From Sphingomonas pituitosa NBRC 102491 (GTDB taxonomy: Bacteria; Pseudomonadota; Alphaproteobacteria; Sphingomonadales; Sphingomonadaceae), in contig NZ_BCYY01000008.1 in the NCBI RefSeq assembly GCF_001598435.1, forward strand, positions 62,001 through 126,000: 64,000 bases of DNA. The letters run 5' to 3'. Under the pieces are notes generated by a model. The model made no database searches. It was not told the origin of the DNA and saw only the letters and a list, made by a program, of their open reading frames with translations. The position numbers and the translations under genes are program-made. Positions 56,301 to 64,000 of this stretch are shown here, piece after piece (the stretch's first letter is position 1; every line of letters begins with the position of its first letter).

Positions 56301-56705
56301 ATGCGCAAGTTCGTACCCGCCGCCGAACCCATGCCGATCGGCGCGATCAACGTGACGCCGTTCATCGACGTGATGCTGGTGCTGCTGATCGTGATGATCC
56401 TCAGCATGCCGATGATGTCGCACAAGGTACCCGTCGACCTGCCGCAGGGCGGCACCTCCGCCGCCGACGACGCCACGCACCGCCTGGCGATCGATCGCGA
56501 CGGCGCGCTGTTCTGGGACGGCGCCCGCCTCGCCGATGCCGCCTTGCCCGCCAGGCTGGCCGCGCTGCGCACCGACGCGGCGGTGCTGCAGCTCCAGACC
56601 GATCCCGAGGCCCGGTACGAGCGCTTCGACACGATCCTCGCCGCGATCAAGCGTGCCAACATCGCCAAGCTGGGCTTTGTCGGCAACCAGCCGCTGGCCG
56701 ACTGA
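56301..56705 (+). CDS. ExbD/TolR-family protein
   Basis: A 134-residue protein with one N-terminal transmembrane helix and the family signature NVTPFIDVMLVLLIVMILSM, where D23 is the proton-pathway aspartate. The periplasmic part is a compact ExbD/TolR domain. These proteins couple the proton gradient to outer-membrane energisation with an ExbB/TolQ partner and TonB or TolA. No exbB, tolQ or tonB gene is adjacent, so it is an orphan that must borrow a partner. A very strong AGGAGGAGAGG site precedes the ATG. Confidence 0.92.
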   Translation: MRKFVPAAEPMPIGAINVTPFIDVMLVLLIVMILSMPMMSHKVPVDLPQGGTSAADDATHRLAIDRDGALFWDGARLADAALPARLAALRTDAAVLQLQTDPEARYERFDTILAAIKRANIAKLGFVGNQPLAD

Positions 56706-56760
56706 GGAACCCGCGCATCCGGTGGCTCGTTCGCATCGTCCCAATGTGGAAGAGACCCGG

Positions 56761-57396
56761 ATGCGCCTGATTCCTGCCCTGCTCGCCGCCTGCTCGCTCG
56801 CCGCCTGTTCCTCGGGCCTGCCCCCGGCGGCCGAAAACAGCGCCAACGACACCAGCATGGCCGAGGTCGACCAGACCGCGCCGGCTGCGACCGAACGGGC
56901 CCCGGGCAACGAACAGCAGCTCGAGCCGCTTAGCCCGCCCGCCCCCGGCCAGCCGGGCGGCCTGCCCGACGATCGCACGCCGCTGAGCGAGGCCAGATTC
57001 ACGCCGGACAGCGCACAGGGCGCCGCCAACGTCGTCCAGACCTATTACGCGCTGGTCGAGAGCGGCCGCTACGACCAGGCCTGGGCGCTGTGGAGCGACG
57101 GCGGCAAGGCATCGGGCGGCGACGCCAAGGCGTTCGCGGCACGCTTCGCGCCCTATTCCGAATATCACGCCAATATCGGCGCACCCGGCCGGATCGAGGC
57201 GGGCGCCGGCCAGCGCTATGTGACGGTGCCGGTGCAGGTCTATGGGCGGGCCAGGGCGACGGCCAAGCCCTTCTACCAGCTCGGCGAGGTGACCCTGCAC
57301 CGCGCCGGCGACATCGACGGCGCCACGCCCGAACAGCGCGCCTGGCACATCCGCGCGATCAAGTTCCGGGACGATCCGGGCAAGCCGGCCCAGTGA
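56761..57396 (+). CDS. Hypothetical lipoprotein (211 aa)
   Basis: A 211-residue lipoprotein; the lipobox is SLAACSS near residue 15. A proline-rich, probably disordered linker (about 20-75) precedes a folded domain with NVVQTYYALVESGRYDQAWALW, which resembles the NTF2-like fold, and a final VPVQVYGRARATAKPFYQLGEV strand set. The ATG at 56761 starts a standard lipoprotein signal. It lies 55 bp after the ExbD gene and may be co-transcribed. Function is unknown. Confidence 0.82.
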   Translation: MRLIPALLAACSLAACSSGLPPAAENSANDTSMAEVDQTAPAATERAPGNEQQLEPLSPPAPGQPGGLPDDRTPLSEARFTPDSAQGAANVVQTYYALVESGRYDQAWALWSDGGKASGGDAKAFAARFAPYSEYHANIGAPGRIEAGAGQRYVTVPVQVYGRARATAKPFYQLGEVTLHRAGDIDGATPEQRAWHIRAIKFRDDPGKPAQ

Positions 57397-57411
57397 TCCT
57401 CACCTCGATGG

Positions 57412-57618
57412 TCAGCCGCCGATGACGTTGCGGAGCAGCGCCAGATCGGCATTGTCGACCGGCTGTCCCAGCGCATCGGTGGCATTCTCGACGGGCACGC
57501 CTGCGACGGGGGACTTTGCCACGCCCACGATGCTCACCGCGGTCCACAACACCCCGGCCGCCCAGAGCAGCGCCGCCCAGCGGCTGCGGAACAGGGCGGA
57601 GGGACGGCGCGGCAGCAT
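57412..57618 (-). CDS. Small single-pass membrane protein (68 aa)
   Basis: A 68-residue protein read from 57618 (MLPRRPSALFRSRW) with one transmembrane helix (about 15-35, AALLWAAGVLWTAVSIVGVA) and a short periplasmic-type tail ending LALLRNVIGG. An alternative ATG at 57639 adds seven residues but has a weaker ribosome site. It is convergent with the lipoprotein gene and divergent from the thioesterase gene. No function is recognised. Confidence 0.6.
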   Translation of the reverse strand: MLPRRPSALFRSRWAALLWAAGVLWTAVSIVGVAKSPVAGVPVENATDALGQPVDNADLALLRNVIGG

Positions 57619-57688
57619 GGCGCGAACCCTGCTCCCCATGGGGTGAACGCCGCGCTACGCTGCATGGTTACCGCACCGAGGATCCGTG

Positions 57689-58090
57689 ATGCCCCGCTTC
57701 TCCCGCTCGATCACCGCGACGCCCGACGACATCGACGTGCTGGGTCATGTCAACAATGCCGTGTGGGTCGCCTGGATCCAGGACATCGCCGTCGCCCATT
57801 GGGAAGCGCTGGCGACGCCGCAGGAACAGCAAGCCTATGTCTGGGTCGTCACCCGGCACGAGATCGACTATCGCGGCAATGTCCGCGCGGGCGAGACGGT
57901 GACAGGCGAGACCTGGGTGCCGGCGCCGCCGCGCGGTGCGCGGTTCAACCGGCACGTCCGTTTCGTCGGTGCGGACGGCAAGGTGCGGGTGGAGGCAGTG
58001 ACCACCTGGGCGCTGCTCGATCGCGCCGCCGGGCGGCTGCTGCGCGTACCGGCGGCGCTCAGCGACCGCTTCCTCGAGGCGCAGGACTGA
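57689..58090 (+). CDS. Acyl-CoA thioesterase (4HBT hotdog family)
   Basis: A 133-residue hotdog-fold thioesterase. The catalytic aspartate D16 is in the motif DIDVLGHVNNAVW, with H20 and N22/N23 completing the 4-hydroxybenzoyl-CoA-thioesterase pattern. It probably hydrolyses a short acyl-CoA or related thioester; specificity is not visible. The ATG at 57689 is used rather than the GTG three bases upstream because it restores normal spacing to the GAGG site. Confidence 0.9.
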   Translation: MPRFSRSITATPDDIDVLGHVNNAVWVAWIQDIAVAHWEALATPQEQQAYVWVVTRHEIDYRGNVRAGETVTGETWVPAPPRGARFNRHVRFVGADGKVRVEAVTTWALLDRAAGRLLRVPAALSDRFLEAQD

Positions 58091-58158
58091 CGAGCCGAGT
58101 CGCAGGCACGACGAACCGTGGTTCGCGCCGCCGCCGAACTCGCGTAGGGTGCGTGCCC

Positions 58159-58854
58159 ATGGCGTTCTCGCGTGTGTTTCCGCTGGTGGCATTGTCGCTG
58201 CCCCTGCTGCTTTCGGCCTGCATCTTCGGTAGCGGCGGCGGCGAGAAGCGGCCGGCACCTGCCCCCACCCGCCCGGCGGGCAGCCGGCCGGTCACGCTCA
58301 ACCGCCCCACCCCGCGCGATACGCAGCAATGCTTCACCGATCTGTCGCGCGCCGGCGTGCGGTTCAGCGCGATGCCCGATCGCGACTATGGCGGCGGCTG
58401 CCTGGTAGAGGGCGCAGTGCAGCTGATCGACATCGGTGTGCCGGTGGGCGGCATCAAGGGCATGCGCTGCCCGCTCGCCCGCGCCTTTACCGGCTGGGTG
58501 CAATATGCCGTCGCCCCGGCGGCCAGGCAGATCCTCGGCAGCGATCTGGTGCGGGTGGATACGTTCGGCACCTATGTCTGCCGCGCCATCGTCGGCGGCA
58601 CCCAGCCTGGCACCAAGCTGTCCGAACATGGCCGCGCCAACGCGGTGGACGTCTCCGGCTTCGTGCTCAGGGACGGGCGGCGGATCACCATCCTCAAGGA
58701 TTGGCAGAACCAGGATCCTGCGGTCCGACGCTTCCTGGAAACGATCCACGGATCCGCCTGTAGACGTTTCGCTACCGTATTGAGTCCGAACTATAATTAC
58801 GTCCATCGCGACCATTTCCACCTCGACATGGGCCGCGGGCCGTTCTGCGCCTGA
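58159..58854 (+). CDS. Extensin-family lipoprotein
   Basis: A 231-residue lipoprotein; the lipobox is LLLSACIFG with cysteine at about 17. The C-terminal extensin-like domain contains the conserved LSEHGRANAVDVSGFVL, the metal-type histidines of HRDHFHLDMG and four cysteines likely forming disulphides (CFTDL, GCLVEG, MRCPLA, GSACRRF). The domain resembles the D-Ala-D-Ala carboxypeptidase or LAS fold and may act on peptidoglycan, but this is not established. It is 68 bp after the thioesterase gene. Confidence 0.88.
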   Translation: MAFSRVFPLVALSLPLLLSACIFGSGGGEKRPAPAPTRPAGSRPVTLNRPTPRDTQQCFTDLSRAGVRFSAMPDRDYGGGCLVEGAVQLIDIGVPVGGIKGMRCPLARAFTGWVQYAVAPAARQILGSDLVRVDTFGTYVCRAIVGGTQPGTKLSEHGRANAVDVSGFVLRDGRRITILKDWQNQDPAVRRFLETIHGSACRRFATVLSPNYNYVHRDHFHLDMGRGPFCA

Positions 58855-58893
58855 GGCTTTCCAAGCGGCGCGGATGCGCCTAATCCGCCGGTA

Positions 58894-59769
58894 ATGAGCG
58901 ATACGAGAGTCCCGTCGCGCGTCTTCCGCCCTGCCCAGCAGGAAGCCGAAAGCGCCAACACCGCCACCGGCACCCCGCAGACCGAGCATCCCGCCTACCG
59001 GCTCGCCTTCCAGGACATGGACTTCCTGCTGCGCGAAGACCTGCGGCCGGTGCGCTTCCAGCTGGAGCTGCTGAAGACGCAGCTGCTGCTCGACGAAGCG
59101 AACATCGCGTCTACCTTCGTGATCTACGGATCGGCGCGAATCCCGGAGCCCGCCAAGGCCGAGGCCGTGCTGGCGCTCGCCGAAACCGAGCAGCAGAAGC
59201 GCATCGCCGAGAGCCTGGTCGCGAAGTCCAAATATTACGACGTCGCGCGCCGGCTGGGCCAGTTGGCGAGCAACTTCCCGCTCGATACCGCCGGCAAGCG
59301 GCACTTCGTCGTCACCTCGGGCGGCGGCCCCTCGATCATGGAAGCCGCCAATCGCGGCGCGCGCGACGTCGGTGCGGAGACGATCGGCCTCAACATCGTC
59401 CTGCCGCATGAGCAGGCGCCGAACCCGTATGTGACGCCCGGCCTGAGCATGCAGTTCCACTATTTCGCGCTGCGCAAGATGCACTTCCTTCTGCATGCCC
59501 GCGCCGTTGCGGTGTTCCCGGGCGGCTTCGGCACCTTCGACGAGAGCTTCGAGCTGCTGACGCTGATCCAGACCGGCAAGGTCGATCCGATTCCGGTGCT
59601 GTTCTACGGCAAGGAATTCTGGAACCGCGTCGTCAATTTCGAGGCGCTGTGCGACGAAGGCGTGATTTCGCCCCGCGACCTGAACCTGTTCCGCTTCTGC
59701 GAAACCGCCGAGGAAGGCTGGGAGATCGTCCAGGACTTCTGGCGCAACAAGGAAACGGGCCAAGGGTAA
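58894..59769 (+). CDS. LOG-family Rossmann protein (TIGR00730)
   Basis: A 291-residue protein of the LOG (lonely guy) family. The family signature PGGFGTFDE lies at residues 209-217, preceded by VVTSGGGPSIMEAANRGA. LOG enzymes cleave ribose 5'-phosphate from nucleoside monophosphates (cytokinin-type or AMP); this longer form with a 70-residue helical N-terminus is common in alphaproteobacteria and its in vivo substrate is not clear. It may use AMP or IMP. It lies upstream of the DUF815 ATPase. Confidence 0.92.
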   Translation: MSDTRVPSRVFRPAQQEAESANTATGTPQTEHPAYRLAFQDMDFLLREDLRPVRFQLELLKTQLLLDEANIASTFVIYGSARIPEPAKAEAVLALAETEQQKRIAESLVAKSKYYDVARRLGQLASNFPLDTAGKRHFVVTSGGGPSIMEAANRGARDVGAETIGLNIVLPHEQAPNPYVTPGLSMQFHYFALRKMHFLLHARAVAVFPGGFGTFDESFELLTLIQTGKVDPIPVLFYGKEFWNRVVNFEALCDEGVISPRDLNLFRFCETAEEGWEIVQDFWRNKETGQG

Positions 59770-59824
59770 TCCGGGAGCGCAGCCTCCGGCTCGCCATGCG
59801 TGGGCAATGCGGTATAGCGGCGGC

Positions 59825-60634
59825 ATGACCGATCCGCTCATCCGCATTGCCGAAGCGCTCGAACGACTGGCCCCGCCTCCCGCCCCGCCCGCGGACCTGG
59901 AAGCGCACCCCGCCTATGTGTGGCGCGGCCGCGACATGCTGCCGGCTCGCGCCTTTGCCCCAACCCCGCTCGCGCTGCTGCAGGGCGTGGAGAAGCAGCG
60001 GGCCGCGCTCCTCGCCAATCTGGAGCGGCTCTCGGCAGGTCATGCCGCGCAGGACGTCCTGCTCTGGGGTGCGCGGGGCACGGGCAAGTCCGCCTTGGTA
60101 AAGGGCGCAGTCGCCGAGGTGCAGGCGCAGGGCGGTCGGCTCGCGCTGGTCGAGGCGACAACGACGCACTTGGACACGCTGCCCGATCTGTTCGCGCTGC
60201 TTGCCGCAACGGACCGGCCCTTCGCGATCTTCATCGACGATCTGGGCTTCGACGCCGCCGCGGACGCACGCGCGCTGCGATCGTTGCTCGAGGGCGGCGC
60301 CGAGGCGCGACCGGCGAACTGCCGCCTGCTGGTCACCTCGAACCGCCGCCATCTGCTGCCGCGCGACCTGGAGGCGCAGTCCAGCGCGATCAACCCGCGC
60401 GATTCCATCGATGACGACCTCGCGCTGGCGGATCGCTTCGGCCTGTCGCTCGGCTTCCACGTCGTCGATCAGGACACCTATGTCGCGATCGTGCGCGGCT
60501 ATGCCGAAGCCCATGGGCTCGCGTTCGACGCGCAGGACGCGATCCAGTGGGCGACGCGTCGGGGCAGTCGCTCGGGGCGCGTCGCATGGCAATATGTCGT
60601 CGAGCTGGCGGGGCGGCACGGGAAACGGCTCTGA
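59825..60634 (+). CDS. DUF815 AAA-type ATPase
   Basis: A 269-residue P-loop ATPase. Walker A is GARGTGKS at 82-89, Walker B is FAIFIDDLGF and a sensor-like LVTSNRRHLLPRD follows. This pattern, with the N-terminal PLALLQGVEKQRAALLANLERL, defines DUF815, a widely conserved AAA group of unknown function. The ATG at 59825 fits the family; an in-frame start 18 bp upstream is less likely. It follows the LOG gene by 55 bp on the same strand. Confidence 0.9.
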   Translation: MTDPLIRIAEALERLAPPPAPPADLEAHPAYVWRGRDMLPARAFAPTPLALLQGVEKQRAALLANLERLSAGHAAQDVLLWGARGTGKSALVKGAVAEVQAQGGRLALVEATTTHLDTLPDLFALLAATDRPFAIFIDDLGFDAAADARALRSLLEGGAEARPANCRLLVTSNRRHLLPRDLEAQSSAINPRDSIDDDLALADRFGLSLGFHVVDQDTYVAIVRGYAEAHGLAFDAQDAIQWATRRGSRSGRVAWQYVVELAGRHGKRL

Positions 60635-61024
60635 CGCCGAACAAAACGCCCGACTTTTGCAGTCCCAGAAAATCATCGTCCCGTATTGGGACGGTTTCCG
60701 GGCGCGCGGGCGAACCATGGAATTTCCCGCCGCGCCTGCAGCAACGTTGTCGTAGCGAAACAAGATCATTCCTGCGCCACGCTGAAGGTATAGCTTCAGT
60801 GTAGAACGCGGATAGTTGTCCGTATTATTTGATACGACTTTCCTGCGCAGATGCGGAGCTACGCCCGAATTCCTACGAATCCACGCCGTGCCGCAAAATA
60901 CATGTCTTCTTAGTTATGAAGATGAGAACATTATTGTCGGTCGAGTTCTGAAGCTTAACGTCTCGTTAACGATCACAACATTCGAGTCGCGCTGTTAAGT
61001 AAACTCGTAGGAAAGGTTACGCAC
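60635..61024. other. 390-bp AT-richer gap before the PEP-CTERM gene
   Basis: The gap after the DUF815 gene is lower in GC than its surroundings. It contains the hairpin CTGAAG-gtatag-CTTCAG at 60782-60799 and the palindrome at 60955-60969. A 60-codon open frame inside it (from 60816) has atypical codon use and no ribosome site, and I do not call it. It probably holds the promoter of the PEP-CTERM gene. Confidence 0.5.
60955..60969. promoter_or_regulatory. TTAACG palindrome upstream of the PEP-CTERM gene
   Basis: TTAACG-tct-CGTTAA is a perfect short palindrome about 55 bp before the ATG. It is a candidate operator; I cannot name a factor. Confidence 0.35.
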
Positions 61025-61651
61025 ATGCGTATACACACCAAGCTCGCTGCAGCTGCGGCGTTACTGTGCGTGGCAGCTCCGGCAAACGCTGCGCAGATCC
61101 TGGGCCAGATCAGCTTCACCGGGTTCGTCCGGCCGGTGGGTGCCACCACCATGGGCGCGGCGACGGGCCTGGATTTCTACAACTTCCTGTCGCCGGGCCC
61201 GACGCTGAACGATGGCGGGGTGCCGGGCACCATCTTCGCTGCGCTCGGCAGCACCGGCGTGTTCGGGGGCATCACCTGCGTGGGGCCGTGCGGCACGATC
61301 AAGGATCTGCCGAACTTCTCGGTCGGACCGATCTCCTCGTTCTTCGACCTCGGCTCGGTCATCTTCTTCGACCTCGGCTCGATCAGCTCGGTCACCCATC
61401 AGCAGGACAGCGCCGGCGGCAGCCTGAAGCTGGTCGCCTCTGGCACCTTCCGCATCGCCGGCTATGAGGACACACCCGGCCTCGTGACGCTGACGACGCA
61501 GGGCGACGGCCTGACCAGCTTCTCGGCGACGGCGCTTTCGCCCGTGCCGGAGCCGGCGAGCTGGGCGCTGATGATCGCAGGCTTCGGCATGATGGGCGGC
61601 ATGCTCCGCGCGTCGCGCCGGGCGGTGCGGGTTCGCTATTCGACCAACTGA
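61025..61651 (+). CDS. PEPxxWA-CTERM sorting-domain protein
   Basis: A 208-residue exported protein with a signal peptide (MRIHTKLAAAAALLCVAAPA) and a C-terminal sorting signal: VPEPASW at about 173, a hydrophobic helix (ALMIAGFGMMGGM) and a basic tail. PEP-CTERM proteins are processed by exosortase and usually go to the surface or exopolysaccharide matrix. The middle part is a single beta-rich domain of no named family with one CVGPC cysteine pair. No exosortase or polysaccharide gene is adjacent. A terminator follows. Confidence 0.9.
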   Translation: MRIHTKLAAAAALLCVAAPANAAQILGQISFTGFVRPVGATTMGAATGLDFYNFLSPGPTLNDGGVPGTIFAALGSTGVFGGITCVGPCGTIKDLPNFSVGPISSFFDLGSVIFFDLGSISSVTHQQDSAGGSLKLVASGTFRIAGYEDTPGLVTLTTQGDGLTSFSATALSPVPEPASWALMIAGFGMMGGMLRASRRAVRVRYSTN

Positions 61652-61672
61652 GCTTCCAGCCTCCTGAATGCG

Positions 61673-61710
61673 CGAACCCCGCCGGAGCGATCCTGCGGGG
61701 TTCGTCGTTT
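61673..61710 (+). terminator. Rho-independent terminator of the PEP-CTERM gene
   Basis: A 10-bp perfect stem (CGAACCCCGC with GCGGGGTTCG) with a 12-base loop is followed by TCGTTTT. Confidence 0.82.
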
Positions 61711-61717
61711 TGGAGGA

Positions 61718-63502
<1,785 letters not shown>

Positions 63503-63627
63503 GGTGCAGCACCTAGGAGGCGGCGGGCGCGCCCGCAAGCGCGCAGGTGCGCAGCGGCCGGCGTGAGCGATGCACCAATGCCACAATTGCGGAACCGCGG
63601 CTGAGCGGCATGTTCAGGGGCTATTCA

Positions 63628-63972
63628 ATGCCCGGACCCTATGCCATTCCCATGCCGATGTTGGTCAAACCCGTTCTGATCGCGTGTCTTGCGAGCCTCG
63701 CGTTCGCGAGCCCGGTCGTAGCGCGCCCGATCGGCACGGAGCAGGATGACGGCCAGCGTGCGGCCCGCGAGCGGCGGCTTCGCGGCCAAAATCTGCCCGT
63801 GCGCGAGATCGAGCGAAGGATCATCCCGCGCATGCCGGGCGCGCAATATCTTGGGTTCGACTATGACCCCGAGCACGACGTTTACACGCTCAAGTTCCTG
63901 CGCAACGGATCGGTGATCTGGGTGGAGGTGGACGGCCATACCGGCCAGATCCTCCGCCGCATGGGCAGTTGA
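63628..63972 (+). CDS. Small secreted PepSY-domain protein
   Basis: A 114-residue protein starting at 63628, seven bases after AGGGG. The signal is carried by MLVKPVLIACLASLAFASPVV after a ten-residue N-terminal extension; a later ATG at 63652 or 63658 would give a cleaner signal, so the start is uncertain. The mature C-terminal part, GAQYLGFDYDPEHDVYTLKF and VDGHTGQILRR, is a PepSY fold, found in periplasmic inhibitors or sensors. It is divergent from the Uup gene. The gene ends within the window. Confidence 0.82.
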   Translation: MPGPYAIPMPMLVKPVLIACLASLAFASPVVARPIGTEQDDGQRAARERRLRGQNLPVREIERRIIPRMPGAQYLGFDYDPEHDVYTLKFLRNGSVIWVEVDGHTGQILRRMGS

Positions 63973-64000
63973 GCAGCTAGAAAAGGACGGGACTGCGAAT

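Noticed and set aside
60816..60998. A 60-codon open frame in the gap before the PEP-CTERM gene
   Set aside because: It has no ribosome site, codon use unlike the neighbours and no recognisable similarity.

Overview
The window is one contiguous piece of chromosome from a high-GC alphaproteobacterium of the order Sphingomonadales, most likely Sphingomonas or a close relative. The evidence is the gene content rather than a marker search: a PEPxxWA-CTERM protein, a DivK-type single-domain response regulator next to a DUF3572 gene, the rnd-lptC-lptA-lptB-rpoN run, the ileS-lspA-DUF3035 lipoprotein run, an RNase E with a charged insertion in its S1 domain, and a glpX gene close to hom. Coding density is high. 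I see no rRNA, tRNA, CRISPR array, transposase, integrase or prophage gene.

Layout. 1-3.4 kb: a partial LacI-type regulator, a RhaM/FucM-type mutarotase, a zinc alcohol dehydrogenase and a COG3618 amidohydrolase, which together look like part of a non-phosphorylating deoxysugar (L-fucose or L-rhamnose) pathway continuing off the left edge. 3.5-8.3 kb: two short-chain dehydrogenases, a DUF445 protein and a NagX-like membrane protein. 8.3-14.3 kb: gyrB, a small membrane protein, a ligase-associated DNA exonuclease, a SOUL haem-binding-family protein and secreted proteins. 14.3-18.6 kb: the cell-envelope run rnd, lptC, lptA, lptB and rpoN, followed by a translationally coupled secreted endonuclease/phosphatase-family protein. 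18.6-24.7 kb: a double cold-shock-domain protein with a glycine/phenylalanine-rich N-terminus, a DJ-1-like protein, an HWE-type sensor kinase, a decayed HTH-DUF4019 pseudogene, an ATP-dependent DNA ligase and a membrane-anchored phosphoesterase. 24.7-29.5 kb: small conserved genes (Dps, L33, DivK, DUF3572, HAD, RidA, TorF-type porin).

29.1-38.6 kb is mostly minus-strand housekeeping: ileS, lspA, a DUF3035 lipoprotein, prfB with an overlapping lipoprotein methyltransferase, PBP1A and an N-acetylmuramoyl-L-alanine amidase. 39-45.8 kb is plus-strand: RNase E, an M48 periplasmic protease coupled to a DsbA-family protein, and a two-gene ABC-2 exporter. 46-64 kb holds a chemoreceptor without a periplasmic domain, a CocE-type hydrolase, glpX, hom, a 2-oxoglutarate/iron oxygenase, a Bcr/CflA efflux pump, several lipoproteins, an orphan ExbD, an extensin-family protein, a LOG-family protein, a DUF815 ATPase, the PEP-CTERM protein, a Uup-like ABC-F protein and a PepSY protein.

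The most striking signal is a 150-bp palindromic dispersed repeat inserted in frame in ileS, adding 50 residues to an otherwise ordinary isoleucyl-tRNA synthetase; related palindromes lie in intergenic gaps. Other points of interest are the decayed HTH-DUF4019 gene, the split DNA-repair pair (exonuclease and ligase 10 kb apart without their usual helicase partner between them), the glycine-rich cold-shock protein and several perfect inverted repeats in promoter regions. I did not find a convincing new multi-gene system; the window is mainly core genome.
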